From: Theobroma cacao | Lineage: Eukaryota > Streptophyta > Magnoliopsida > Malvales > Malvaceae | DNA length: 64,000 nt | Direction: 5' to 3' | NCBI RefSeq assembly: GCF_000208745.1 | Contig: NC_030855.1 | Span: forward strand, 3,718,171-3,782,170 | Shown: one piece after another, positions 1 to 11,870 of the stretch | Layout: each line of letters starts with the position of its first letter | How positions within the stretch are numbered: position 1 is the stretch's first letter | Notes under the pieces: model-generated | The model's input: only the letters and a program-made list of their open reading frames with translations | The model's database searches: none | What the model was told of the DNA's origin: nothing | Program-made: the position numbers and the translations under genes

Positions 1-437
1 CTCAATTTGAGAAGTTGGATAAAAATCAGCCTATTCCACCACCTTAGGTTAAGCAAGTATCAAATCTTGAGTTAAATGCACTACAACTTCATCTTAAGAG
101 AAAGCTACTTTCACACCTCAAGCTTTGTCCATGCAAACTCAAATCTCAACCAAAGTTAAGCTATAAACTATAAGGAAGCGCTTCTTAGGAGACAACCCAA
201 GCTTTCGAAACTTTTAACTTTTAGTTATTTTTATTTATGTATTTATTTATTTTCATTAATCTTTATTTATTTTTTTCAGTAAAAAAAATTTCTCTTACAA
301 GTGACAATGAGGATGATGAGGACGAAAGTGAAGATTAGAGCTTCTACAAAATTCATCCAATTATCGGGGGAGTGTTCCTTACCTTTCTTTTATTTTTTCT
401 AACATTGAGGATAATATTTAGTTTAAGTTTGGGGGGT
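1..437 (+). mobile_element. 3' internal end of a Ty3/gypsy (Athila/Tat-like) retrotransposon, fragment
   Basis: Three landmarks common downstream of pol in plant Athila/Tat-type elements occur in order. They are a motif reading gcgcttcttaggagacaacc near 179-198, an acidic stretch (GAT/GAG/GAC codons) ending in TAG near 307-338, and a phrase of the form cattgaggataatatttag near 403-422. The last runs directly into the purine-rich tract aagtttggggggtg at about 426-439, which looks like the polypurine tract priming plus-strand synthesis. The sequence just after it would be the start of the 3' LTR, but I cannot find the LTR's end. No protease, RT or integrase reading frame is in the window; the coding part would lie to the left. 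The family assignment rests on remembered motifs. Confidence 0.5.
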
Positions 438-1935
438 GAATTTATTTTTCTAGTGATAAATATTTTGTGAAAATTTTAAGTTTAATTTTATTTGCATGTT
501 TATCTAGATTTATAAATAATTTAGAATTAAGAAAAATAAAGTATCTTCACCCTTATCCAAGGATGGTCAAATAGAATTGATCAACAAAAATTTGAGAAAC
601 TATTGAGAAGCTTTGTGAACAACCATGCCGTTATCAAGAGTACCTTATTTTACTCGATCTGATTAAGTAAGATTAAAGTACTTTATAATCGAGTTCGAAT
701 AGCAAAACTACTACTTGTTATAAGTTCAACTAGGATTCAAGTAATCTGAGTTCAAATAATTTTTAATATTAAATTTTAATTATATATATTGGTTTTTATT
801 TATAAATTCTTTATAATTTATGTAATTATTACTAAAAATTATTAATTTTTTAAAATATAATTTTAAATTTTAATTTATTAATGATAATATATAAAAATTA
901 ATTTTAAATTTATTTCCTTGTCAATCAAACACAGCTCAAAGTCCGTTTGATAATTGAAAAATAACTTGCTAAAGAAAAAAATTTTCTGTGTAAATATTTT
1001 ATATGAAAATTTAACATTTTTTATTGTTTAGATAAACTGTCAAAAACATTTTACATCCTCTTGCGGAAAATATTTTCCATCATCACTAGTGGAGTTATTT
1101 TGGTGTCAAAATAATAAATAGAATTTGATTATAAAACAATGATGCCATTTGGTTTTCACATTAAAATTAAAAATATAAATGAAAATGGAAAAAATCAATA
1201 ATAATATTTTCTAAAGTATTTAATCACACATTATAATAAAAGTAAGTTCCAATTTTCAAAAATAGCAATATTCATCAATTGTATAAAATATCCAAAATCT
1301 ATGTTTATAATATTTATTATTATGATCATTGAAATATTCCTTATTATAATTATTCTTANTATAAATATTTATCAATCGTATAAAATATTCAAAACCTATA
1401 TTTATAAATGTGTATTCATTAATGACGATCATCAAAATTTTTTTGTTACAATTATTAGTAAGATTTATTCAATTTATAAATAAAAATATTAATTGTATTG
1501 AATGAATTTATTAAAAATATTTTTTAATTTTAATAATATTAAATAATTTAAATATTAATATTTTAAGTTAGAAATTTTTTAAAGTTAAGTATTAATATTT
1601 TAAAAAATTTTTAATATTTCAAATTAAATATTAACATTCGTTAAAAGTATTAATATTTCAAAAATTAGTATAAGAACAGTCTTTCTATTCCTTGGAAAAT
1701 ATCCTACCTCTATTAATGATGTAAGACATTTTACATTATCAATAAGTATTTTTTTATTAATTCACAAAATATTTTATATTTAAAATAAATTTTACAATTT
1801 TATAAACATAACTCTTTAAAACATTTTCAAAAAATATTTTACGTAAATTGAAACTGACTCTTGAGCTCGCAATGAACTCAACCAAACAAACAAAAAACGA
1901 TCGTTGGCTCGACTCAAAGCACTTTTTGGGTCGGA
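438..1935. other. AT-rich spacer, possible LTR remnant and MITE-like ends
   Basis: There is no convincing coding sequence. The first few hundred bases may be decayed LTR following the polypurine tract. Around 945-1090 and, inverted, around 1690-1900 there are stretches with the ggaaaatattttcc type of core common in plant MITEs, but the two arms match poorly. One undetermined base (n) is at about 1359. The 3' end is the promoter of the gene starting at 1936. Confidence 0.4.
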
Positions 1936-2319
1936 ATGGAAGACGAAAGCAGTACCAGCAACAACGACGACGACAAAGATCCATGGTTGGCACCCGACAA
2001 ACTCTACCATTTCCTCTTCTGCTTCTTTCTTACATTCCTCTTCTCCACTTTAGCTTCACTCTCCCGCTTCTCCTTTCTCCGTAACCATTCTATTCGGGTC
2101 GGATCCATCCTCTCCCTCGCCGCTGGCGCTGCCAAAGAGGCTGCTGACCAGCTCGGATTATTCCCCTCTGCTGGTGCCTCTTCCAGAGATGCCGTCGCCG
2201 ATCTCCTTGGCGTTTTGGTCGCTGCAATGGTGCTTTCTCTACGGAAGAGGCTGCTCCGATTCGGGGCACTCCCGACGGGTTTTGCCTGTTTGAATGAGAA
2301 TCTCCCGTTAATTGAGTAA
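1936..2319 (+). CDS. Small membrane protein with YfiM/DUF2279-like signature
   Basis: This is a single-exon reading frame of 127 residues. It has an acidic, serine-rich N-terminus (MEDESSTSNNDDDKDPW), then D-P-W-L-A-x-D-K-x-x-H-F at about residues 15-27. A hydrophobic segment follows at about 26-42, a second apolar stretch with AAGAAKEAADQLG at about 61-74, and ASSRDAVADLLGVLVAAMVL at about 81-100, with a basic end (LRKRLLR). The spacing of W, DK..HF, G..KE..D and D..AD..G matches what I remember of bacterial YfiM/DUF2279 proteins and of small uncharacterised plant membrane proteins. No biochemical role is known to me. The local base composition is much more GC-rich than the surroundings, as expected of a real exon. 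The start is the first ATG in this frame preceding the conserved block; other frames across it are shadows. The last ~20 residues look less conserved. Confidence 0.75.
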   Translation: MEDESSTSNNDDDKDPWLAPDKLYHFLFCFFLTFLFSTLASLSRFSFLRNHSIRVGSILSLAAGAAKEAADQLGLFPSAGASSRDAVADLLGVLVAAMVLSLRKRLLRFGALPTGFACLNENLPLIE

Positions 2320-4079
2320 ATGGGTTGACTGGTTTTTGGTAGATTCAACGTGTGGCTAGTTACTTGGAGGACAGGAAACATTTGGTTGCCGATAAAATGA
2401 AGGGAAAGAAAGCTGTAAGGAAATATTTTGAGTTTTTTCTTTTATCCTCTGCATTTTTGACTGGGCTTTTGAGATTAAATTTATTCGAGGGTTGTGCATT
2501 TGTTAAAGCACAGGATTGTTTGGTTGCTGAGGAATTGAATGAAAAGAGAAAGTAAATAAATAAAGATGAGAGTTTCAAGGTGTTGGGAACTTGTGATTGT
2601 TTCCAGGGTCAATGTATGTTGATAATTCATTTGGCTTGTTTAGTTGATGGGAAAGCAAAGCAAATGCTTTGGATTTTGACATTAGTAATATTAAATGAAA
2701 GCACATTGCAATGTAGGGCCAAAACGCATTCTTGTCTACCATGGAGGCGAATCCAATTTTAAATCTGTGTCAGTTCCCATTTTTCTTTCCCAGTTATATG
2801 CATCTTTGATTGAATTTTGTGGGATTTCAAATTTTGCCTACGATGTTTTTTATTGCTTTTTTAAAGCTTTCTTGTGTCTATATTGGCATTTCAGTTTATC
2901 GTAGCAAGTTAATCATATTGATATCATCGAATATAATTTTCTGTTGAATTCTATAATTTTCGAGTTGTTTCTTTCCATTCTGGTGCTTATGCTAACCAGT
3001 TCCTATTAGAAGCTTTCAAGGAACTTCATCCCATCAGCTTTGCAAAGCTTGGCACCATGTCACATTATTTTTTCTTTTTTTGTCATTTTCATGTAGCATC
3101 TTGGTTTCAGTGGTGACTTTGCTGCCTTCGGTTACAGCTTGATATTACTTATTGAGAAGAAATTGGCAGTGTACTTCTTTCTACTTTAATCTTTGTATCC
3201 CGTTTACGATTACATATTTGCTTTTGCCCATAGATTTTCTTACAAGCAGTACATAGCCAAGGAAATAGCTTGATAGTTGCTACTCTCTACCTCCAAGGAG
3301 GTTCCAACTTTGAATCCTCCCATCCAAACTGTCCATAAAGGAAATAAAAATTGCTGAGTGCAATATTTATGTTGAATGCACAGACAAGTCCTGTGATGAC
3401 TGATGATTGTGGATGCACAAACTTGTCTCTTGGCCAACTTGAATTTAGATGGTTAATATTGTCTGCAAATGAAAATAAACTTGTAAAGCTTCTAGAGGAA
3501 CTACTTGTTAGTTATAATGCATATTCTATATGTGCAAAACTGCATATCTGAATAATGTGGTTCAACAAGGAGCTAAAGAGTCTTGAATAGGAGGAAGAGA
3601 AACACTGTAAGAGATCCAATCTTCATTTCTCATTTCTCCGCTTTTACATGGCCTTTAAGAGGGGGAGGGAAATAGGTGGGAAAAAAACACTGGAAGAGGA
3701 GAGAAAAGGCCTACACAATACCCTTTTTTCCTGGTCATTTGCCCCTAGAGAACAAGGGTTGAAAGCCCTAAACCACATCCTGTTTCTTCCTCCTATTTTC
3801 AGTCGTTCCCCATCTTTTTTAACCCAGCCAAACTCCAATATACACTCGCCAATGAAAGTCAAATGCCAATTTCTTGTATCTTTTTCTCCCAATTTTTCAG
3901 GAACATCTAGAGCTTGACTACACTGTTATACATGTATATATATATATATATGATCGATACACACAATTCACTTATTTATATCCAAATTCCAATGTGTCAC
4001 AATTATGAAATTGCTCCCCGTTCATCTGCTATGTTTCCTCATGAAGTCCTGGATCGTGCAGGTCATTGATGGATGCTAA
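2320..4079. other. Intergenic: 3' ends of two convergent genes
   Basis: The left part is probably the 3' UTR of the gene ending at 2319 and the right part the 3' UTR of NIP6;1, since the two genes converge. A 67-codon frame near 2352-2555, preceded by a tag and containing a possible donor, resembles an exon by chance or decay, but I recognise no family. A short TA microsatellite lies near 3935-3952. No RNA gene was seen. Confidence 0.5.
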
Positions 4080-6875
4080 TTACCTCCTGAAGCTCCTCAC
4101 AGTTAAAGGCTTTTCACCATCTTCCTCGGGCAGCTTGACAGCAGTATAGGTTCCTGCACCACATAGCGCCCCCAGGATGGGAGCAGTGAAGTAGACCCAT
4201 ATAGCTTTGTAGTTATTTGCTGCTATGGCTGGCCCCAATGTTCTTACTGGATTCATTGAAGCACCTGTAAATGGTCTGTTCCACAGCACAAAAGAAAGGA
4301 TTTCTGAGGAACATCTCATGGAATTCATCAAGTACTTAGCGTTGAGAGCGCTAAATTCTCATTGTGGTCAGGATTGAACAGAGAAGAGGAAGGGTACTTT
4401 TTTCTTTTTGAGCTTTCTAATAGTTGAAGGTACTGTAGAAATTTTTAAAGCTCAAATTACGATCCCACTCTTTTGTTTCCTTAACTGTATTTTGCTTCCC
4501 AAATGTTGCTTTCATAGAATCTCTTCCCTTCCTCCCTCTACCGTCCCTTAATTAGTGTTAACTTTTTTAAAGAAAGAAGAAAAGGAAGAAAGGGGGGTGG
4601 GTGGCTTTGAACTTTGATGGGGTTTCATAATTGTGGGCACTGAGTTGTCTTTGATGTCATAATTGGTTTGACTTGATCTTTTATATATATTTCTAGCAGA
4701 TACTTATCATATTTGTTGTTAAATTGAAAATGAATACACTCAGCTAAAAACCCTGATGCTTATGCAGATTCGAAGGTATAAATTATGACGACTATTCAAA
4801 ATCACAGCTCAATATCATCTTATTGCACTAGGGCAAAGCTACCATGCCAAGATCAACAGCAGTGGCCTCTATGACCAAAGACTTCTCAAACAATATCTAC
4901 CAAATGCTACCCATTTCTCATACTTGGAACGAAGAATCAGACCATTAGACGTTTCACTTAGATTTTCTGTCTGATTTATATATTTCCTAGATTATGTCAA
5001 AATTGTTGGAGTAAAAGAAAATAGTCCAAGAGGTCTTAATATCTAGTTGTCACAGATATATTTTAATTTCTTGATCAGTGAAACATGTGCTAATTGTCTC
5101 CTTACAGCCTTGATCTTCCTCTCTCCCCTTAAGCAAAGTTATGGATAAACACTAACCTACTTGGCATGGCTGAATCCCAAATAATAAATCAACCAAAGAC
5201 CAAAGAAGATTAGGATCCTTAGCAGCACAAGACATGGCTCTTAACCTTGTCAAGACAGAACTGAGATGACTCTGCTTGTTTTACAAGTTATCTCGTGATT
5301 AATCTTCTGGTTTATAATAATAATAATAACAACAAAGGATTTCAGTGACATACCCGGCTATGAGTATATTGAGCATGACAGTAGCTCCAACCGCGATTCC
5401 CGCCAGCTCTCCCACCTGCACATTGTCACCCCTCACATTACAAGATTCCCATATCCATCTTCCTTAAACCATCGATTTACAGTTCTTTCCACAACATATT
5501 TCATGAATAGTGATGCCCTGCAGTATAATTTTGTCTCATGCAGGGAAATTTGGTGAGTCAAAAGTAGGTGAAAATCAATTCCTAACCACCTTCGAAATGG
5601 AGGTAAACATGGGTGCAATAGTATCTAATTATCTCTCCACCTTGACCTATGATTTCCGGGGATGTGAACTTCTTGTATTTATTATTATCTTTGTGTTTTG
5701 TTTCTATTCATTGGAGATTGAGCTTTGTAGGGTGCAAACGTCTTCATTGACTCTTGTCTCTTAGGAGTTTAAAATTAAAAAAAAAAAGAAAAAAATAATG
5801 CAAATTATAAGAGACTCTGGTCTCTTGTAGAGGGGTGTTTGTCCATTAGTGTCCTCAATAATTTATAGTCTTTTCTTGTCTCTTTGATGGGCTGTTTTTA
5901 CACTTGGAAATAGCACATGGGAAAAGGGCACTTACAGCTCTAGTGTCGGTGGCCACAGCAGTGACAACAAACATGAGATTGAAGCTAATAACAAACTCCA
6001 AAGCAAAAGCTTGACCGAATCCGCCTGAAGGAACTGTGACTCCCCCTCCCAAAAATGGGTGAAACACTCCCTTTAGTGCAAATGCAGCGCATAGTGATGC
6101 CATTACCTGTGCTCCAATGTAGACTGGTACCTGCATATTAAAAGCAAAATTGTTAGTTAGATGTATATATATAAAAGTTTCTAATAAAACCAAAAAAAAA
6201 AAAAGACCTGGAGGTTACATGTTTCCAGGGAAAGTGTTTGAGTGCAGCAAAGGAAATGGTGATTGCTGGATTGAGATGTGCTCCCGAGATGTGACCAGTG
6301 GAGAGTATAACAATCATGACAGCAAGGCCGGTGGAGGCAGCCAGGCCAATGAGTGTTTCAGAGCCTTGTGTCTTTTGGTTCACAATGGCTGTGGCTGTCC
6401 CAGCAAAGATTAGGATGAGAGTACCTATGAACTCAGCTCCCACCTGGTTTTGGTCAATAACAAATGGAAAACTGGATCAGCCTTGATCTCTATTTGTTGA
6501 ATTTTAAACTGATCTGTTTGACTAGGCCATAGAGAGCAGCACAAATAACTCAAAATGCCCTTTTCGCATCAAGCCATTGAGAATTTTCACACAAATAAAT
6601 TTTAAATGTAAAAGATCTCTTCTTACAACTTGGTGTATTTTTCATACCTTTCTTGTGAGTGAGACAGGAGGAGGTGGCAATGAACAAGAAACAGGGGGTA
6701 ATCTCCCTTCTTCCATGGACCATTCTTCCACACTGAAGCATCTGCAGCTCTTGAGAAGGGATTTTCTACTGATCCCACCCTTCTGATCTCCCCTAAACCC
6801 CCCAAAGAGAGGAGCACCAGGAGTCCCTGGTGTTGCTGGGGTTGAAGGAGCAGATGGAACATCCTCATTCTCCAT
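4080..6875 (-). CDS. NIP6;1: NIP6;1-type aquaporin, boric acid channel
   Basis: Five exons read on the minus strand: 6875-6648, 6443-6219, 6130-5936, 5415-5354 and 4275-4080. Together they are 906 nt, giving 301 residues, close to the ~305 of Arabidopsis NIP6;1. All four introns are GT..AG, and the frame is kept throughout. The N-terminus MENEDVPSAPSTPATPGTPG and the block SLLKSCRCFSVEEW are characteristic of NIP6;1 rather than NIP5;1. The six-helix MIP fold shows the first pore motif NPA (in GAHLNPAIT) and the second as NPV (in SMNPVRTLGP), the NIP subgroup II pattern. The C-terminus ends RSFRR. NIP6;1 is known as a boric acid facilitator in the plasma membrane, involved in distributing boron to young tissues. 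At the helix-2 position of the selectivity filter (residue 114) this protein has Thr, where Arabidopsis has Ala119. The gene converges on the small membrane-protein gene. Confidence 0.95.
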
Positions 6876-7023
6876 TTATATCACTAATTATTCAAAACAA
6901 ACTTGAAAGAACAAACGTAAACTAATAATAAATGGTGTAATAGGAAGAGAAGAGAAGGCTTAATTAAGTTACCGCACTTCGTTGTCACTTGTTTTGGATG
7001 CTACTGATGAGCTTAATGTCAGG

Positions 7024-7031
7024 TATTTATA
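7024..7031 (-). promoter_or_regulatory. TATA box of NIP6;1
   Basis: On the minus strand this reads TATAAATA, about 150 bp upstream of the ATG at 6875, so transcription should start near 6990-7000. The implied 5' UTR of ~120 nt has no upstream ATG on the minus strand. Confidence 0.6.
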
Positions 7032-7034
7032 CTA

Positions 7035-8033
7035 CAGACAAGGAGTTGACTTAGAGAATCCCAAGAGATAAGAGAGAGAAAGAACTAAGTTAGTGGTTGC
7101 AACAATGAGATGGGAAAAGAAAGAAGGGTATGGCTCTGGAGGTAGTGGAGGGTGGGACATTGAAGAAGTCTTGCAGTAGATGATTGTTGGAAAGAGGCTT
7201 TTAACATGAGACATGAATAATGAATTTCCTGTCTTTCCCACTTATCAGGTTTTTTATCTACTCCATGCCTTCACTCGATTATGGAGTGGAGTGGACAACT
7301 GTAGTTAGCTTCTTACTTTGGTGTCTGCTTGAGAAAAAAAGACAGGTCAGACATGCAGTCATAGCATAGGTTCAAAGCTCCACATTTTGATAGCTTACTA
7401 ATTAAACCTTGGGGTTTGATTCATCTCCTATCTATTGGTTCAATGATTCATTAGAAAATACTAAATATGTTGTCAGAGTTCATGGATAAGCTAATTAATG
7501 AGTGGCATTATGAACAAAAGAAATGAAAATTGAACTCTCCAATGCATTGGAGATCATCCAAATCCATCCACCAAATCTCAACCCCTTCCTAGTTAAAAGA
7601 TGAAATCATTTGAATCCTACTTAATACAGATTCATCTTGGCATTATATATTAATCAGATTCCTAGCCTAGCCTTTTGCAAACTCTATGATCAGTCCATTT
7701 CATAATTTTAAGCAGCCTGATTTGGTCTATTGGCTGATAATTAACAGCAACAATAGCTGCTTGGTTTCCCCACTCATGGGATTCATGTGTGATTGGCTGT
7801 TGTACCACGAGCATACTACTAAAATACTATTAACTAGTAGCATAAAATATCAAGTAATTGCTACAGGGAATCTCTGAGAATGGACCATTAAAATATTCAA
7901 CAGGCTCGGTGGAATTTTATTTTATGTGCATCCCCATCAAACTGAATTAAATTATGAAGCTTATCTAGTTTCTTTTGAAGCTTCCACAGTACTTCCTAGC
8001 TAGTTTCGAAGAAACTATTGACAAAAACCAATT

Positions 8034-8075
<42 letters not shown>

Positions 8076-9394
8076 CTTCTTTATTTTTATTATTTGTTTG
8101 ATACCATAACAGCTTTGAGAAATCCAAAGGCTGCTTTTTTTTTTCTTCTTTTTCAGAAAATAAGAAGCAAATAGATTAAATGCAGGGTAACTTCATGAGA
8201 AACATTACCATGCATGCATGTTATGAATTTGGAATATGTTCTTCACTGTTAAAGATCAGTCTGATCATCAGTGGTATCCTTTTGGGGGTGAGAGGAATTG
8301 GTAAAGACCCTTGTTTAATTTCTAAAGGATGAAAGCTAGGGTGGTGTTTCATTTCATTTCATTCCATTTCAAAGGTTATGATATGAAAGGAAACTGTTTG
8401 TAAATGCATTACTATAAACAATGGAATTTCCCCACATCTTTGAGCAAGTGAACATGGTCTGTGAAAGAAACAAAAGCATTCAGCAAAGGTATAAGGGTAC
8501 AGTACTTGCATTTCCATGAGAGCATGGGATCCATACGAATGCATTGTATGGCGGGGATACAAAAGAAAAAGGATGAATGAAGATATATAATGTCTGATCG
8601 CAGCTAATCAATTATCTTATAGATGAAGTGGAACATCAAATCATAGGTGGAACCATATGAAAAGACTCTAAAACTGAGGGTTTAAGGAAGAACATCAGTA
8701 GGTGGCATATATTCTCTTTTTTCTTGTGGACGTCCATGGCTTAATTTCTTATGAGCTTAGCCCTTCCTCTGCTTTTCAACTCTTCTCTTGGGTTCCCTTG
8801 TCTGGTCAAGAGATTTTTGCTGATTTTTCTTCTATTGGATGTCATTTTTAGTGACACCAGCCTCACATTTATGTCTACACCAAGCAAGAGACGTTATACC
8901 TTTGGTTAAATAGAGATGCTTTGAAGGCATCAGTAACAGTAATATTGGCGCCTCATTTGTGATTGAGGTAATAAGTTTAGAAGCAAATCCTCTTCCCCAC
9001 AAGCCATGTGTATAGGTTCCATGTGCGTGAGAGGCCCCAGAATTTTTCCAATTATCATAATTACTTGTTTATTTATTTATTTTTGATAGTGTCTTTTTCA
9101 TAATATTATACATATGTTAAATTTTTATGATGGATATCCAATCTAAAATCAATTGACAGTAGATGAATTGGCCCTTGTTATATTCATACGTGTCCAGGAT
9201 ACTTTCAACTTAACAGATGAGAGATTTTTTTTATTGCCATTTTAATACTCGCTCTCACGTGCACGAACAATAGATCAATCATGTGACCGAATAGACAACA
9301 TGAGAAGTAATGTCTACTCTAATACCATGTTATATTTTTAGGATGGATATATAGTCTAAAACAAATTAACAACGGGTGAAGTAATTCCTCATAT
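7035..9394. other. Intergenic upstream of NIP6;1, nothing coding
   Basis: The region nearest NIP6;1 is its promoter. A compound (CT)n(TA)n microsatellite occupies about 8034-8075. Two related phrases near 9115-9180 and 9330-9390 (ggatggatat with ctaaaa and caatt) look like two decayed copies of one dispersed repeat. I see no gene, tRNA or other RNA. Confidence 0.5.
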
Positions 9395-10520
9395 AATATA
9401 GGAGCACTTTTAAAAATAACTTTTAAAGATAAGATGTTTTTAAAAATAATTCTCTTTATAATTTTAACTATTTTTAACCAAGTTGGATAAAATTATCCTT
9501 AATAAAATTACACGCTATGATGTTACACATCATGTACAAAAATATGTTACACGCCATGATTAAGTTGTTACACGTCATGATTAAGTTATTATATGCCATG
9601 TGCAAAAACATGTGACACGCTATGGTTAGGTTGTTACACACCATGTACAGAAACATGTCACACGTCATGTACAGAAACATGTGACACGTCATGTACAAAA
9701 ACATATGACATGTCATGGTTAGGTTGTTACACGTCATGTACAAAAACATGTTACACACCATGGTTAAAAAAGGTTGTTACATGTCATGTTGAAAAAAATA
9801 TATTATTATTACACGTCATGTTAAAAAAAAATTATTGTTACACGTCATATTCAAAAACATTTTGTTATACTTTAATGTCTAAAATATTATTGTTACTTAC
9901 GAACCAAAACTTCAAATCCTCTCAACTCTCTTCATTTTTTTTTTTTACAATTTGGCACTGATTAAAGTGTTTCTAACATATTTTCATAAATCAAAATATA
10001 AATTTTCTTATCTAAAATACCTATTTCAACTAAAAATAAAAAATTTTTTTGAAAACTTAGGTTTGTAAATTTCAATTTTTTGAGTTTATTAGTGTCTAGG
10101 TGCTGAATTGATTCAATTAAAAGCTATTTTAAATATCTGTGATCATTTCTACCGTTTTAGTTTTACCCAAAATACCTAAAAATCAAAATTTTCAAATAGT
10201 CACCCACCCAAGCACATCAAAACCATTACTTGGTGTCTTGAAAGCGCAAGAAAGAGAAATCTGAAAATGTGAGAAAGAGAAATCGGAAGCATAGCAAACG
10301 AATACTGAAGAAAGAAATCGATAAAACTTGAGAGACTGGAATGGTGAGAGAGAGAAATCAAAAACACAAATGGAGAGAAATTATGATGAATGGTTTAATT
10401 TATTTGAAATAATTTTAAGGTTATTTTTGTCAAGTCGTGACTAAAAACAGTTAAACTTATTTTGATAATTATTTTTAAAATATCCCTATCAAAAAAGATT
10501 ATTCTTCATAATTTCTTCTA
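9395..10520. mobile_element. Putative non-autonomous DNA element with inverted ends
   Basis: The left arm at about 9400-9510 and the right arm at about 10380-10510 match as an imperfect inverted repeat. For example, aactatttttaacc..gttg followed by ccttaataaaatt on the left corresponds to aactgtttttagtc..cttg and ccttaaaatt on the complement of the right. Both arms also share tttttaaaaataatt. The interior holds a minisatellite and no transposase. Exact ends and a target-site duplication could not be fixed, so the superfamily is unknown. Confidence 0.45.
9508..9870. repeat. Minisatellite with 21- and 24-bp variant units
   Basis: About 14 tandem units share the core tgttacacgtcatg. Two unit types mix: a 24-bp type continuing tacaaaaaca and a 21-bp type continuing attaagt or gttaggt. 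Because both lengths are multiples of three the array stays open in several frames on both strands, giving false repetitive reading frames. Units decay toward the right end, where A-runs grow. Confidence 0.85.
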
Positions 10521-11479
10521 TAGTATATCCTAATAATATCATAATTAATATCCAAACCTGAAGAAAGAAAAAAAAAAAGATTGTGCCCGTTAGGTAAGTC
10601 AATAGCTAGCAAAAAATGATGTCACATCTCTATGAACATGATTAACATGAGATTTTGTGAGGAAAGAAAACAAACCTATGAAAAAGAAAAGGATGTTTAA
10701 AATTTTTATGTAGAAATCTCCATTCGGAAATTAATTAAGACTGAAAAGTGATGGAATTAAAAAGGGGGAGAAAATGAGAAAAGGAACCCATTTAATTGTG
10801 GATTGTGATTTGCTTCAAACAAGAAACTATGAGAGGCATGCATGGTTCATCATTTTGTCTCGCACAATGAAAGTGAAGTGCATGAAGACTGAAGAGGTCA
10901 ACTTCATGCTAAATGCCCACACTTTTTATTGAGGTTTTATTTTCTTTTCCTTTCATTTCATTAATCTATTCCATTCTCTTCCCAATTTTCTCTAATTTTC
11001 TTTATATAATAAAATGTGAAATAGTATTAATTTTTAAGACAAATATTCAACTTAATCATATCAATCGGTAATATATAGAAAAAGCAACTACTATTATATT
11101 GTAGTATCTAAAATACCGCAACCTTAATTACATGTCATGAAATTTATTTTAATGTCAATTAAAAAAAATTAAATACTCCCCTCGTGTATAAGTATCACAC
11201 CATGTTATCACTCATATATATATAAGAAGCATGGGATAATAAATTAGATACTTTAAATATCATGTTAAGTTAGATGATCGATTATTTCAAAAACTTAAAT
11301 GATGAATAATGACCCAATTATTCTATTTAAATTTAAATATTTCTTTTTTTTGTTTTTTTTACCAAGAATATTTCCTTTTTATTGAATTATTTAAAATATA
11401 ACAAAATCATATATTAAATTTATAGGATAAGATGTAAATTTACCACTTTACTTACGGTGATCCAAAGTTATCATTTATC

Positions 11480-11870
11480 TTTGATATAATATTTAAAAAT
11501 TTTTTGCAACTATTCACGAAAATTTAAATAAGTTCTTATTCTTTTATTGTGTTTAATCAAATTTTTATATTTTTATTTTAAATCAAATAAACCTCGTATG
11601 ATTAATAATTGATTAATTATCGTGACTCTAATAATTTTATATCCATGTGATACTGATGTGACATGTTGACTTGTTATAGTTGATAGTGATATTGCATGTT
11701 AATTTAACATGTTAATATAGTCATGTGACAATCCCAATCTTTACTATAACATGTCAGTATTAATTATAAAAACTTATTTGATTCAAAATATAAATATAAA
11801 AATTTGATTAAACTCAATAAAAGATTAAAACTTATTTAATTTATTATTTCATCGTAAAAAAATTCAAGTG
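11480..11870. repeat. Foldback MITE-like repeat, copy 1
   Basis: The left arm near 11520-11595 contains tttaatcaaatttttatatt. The right arm near 11760-11850 is its reverse complement, aatataaaaatttgattaaa in form. About 165 bp of loop with catgtgac and catgtta motifs separates them. The same arms recur at about 24405-24680, 26490-26910, 55190-55350 (one arm) and 61130-61580. Confidence 0.65.

Noticed and set aside
2004..2381. 125-codon minus-strand frame
   Set aside because: Antisense shadow of the small membrane-protein gene, in GC-richer coding DNA.
2352..2555. Possible extra exon with ASYLEDRKHLVADKMKGKKA
   Set aside because: A preceding tag and internal gtaagg look like splice sites, but joining to the upstream gene needs an intron of about 49 bp and no family is recognisable.
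4616..5340. Search for a gene or RNA within the last NIP6;1 intron
   Set aside because: Only AT-rich intron sequence was seen; the intron is simply about 1.1 kb long.
9474..9961. Repetitive frames on both strands (MFLYMTCN-like and CTETCDTS-like)
   Set aside because: Translation of the 21/24-bp minisatellite; unit lengths divisible by three keep any frame open.
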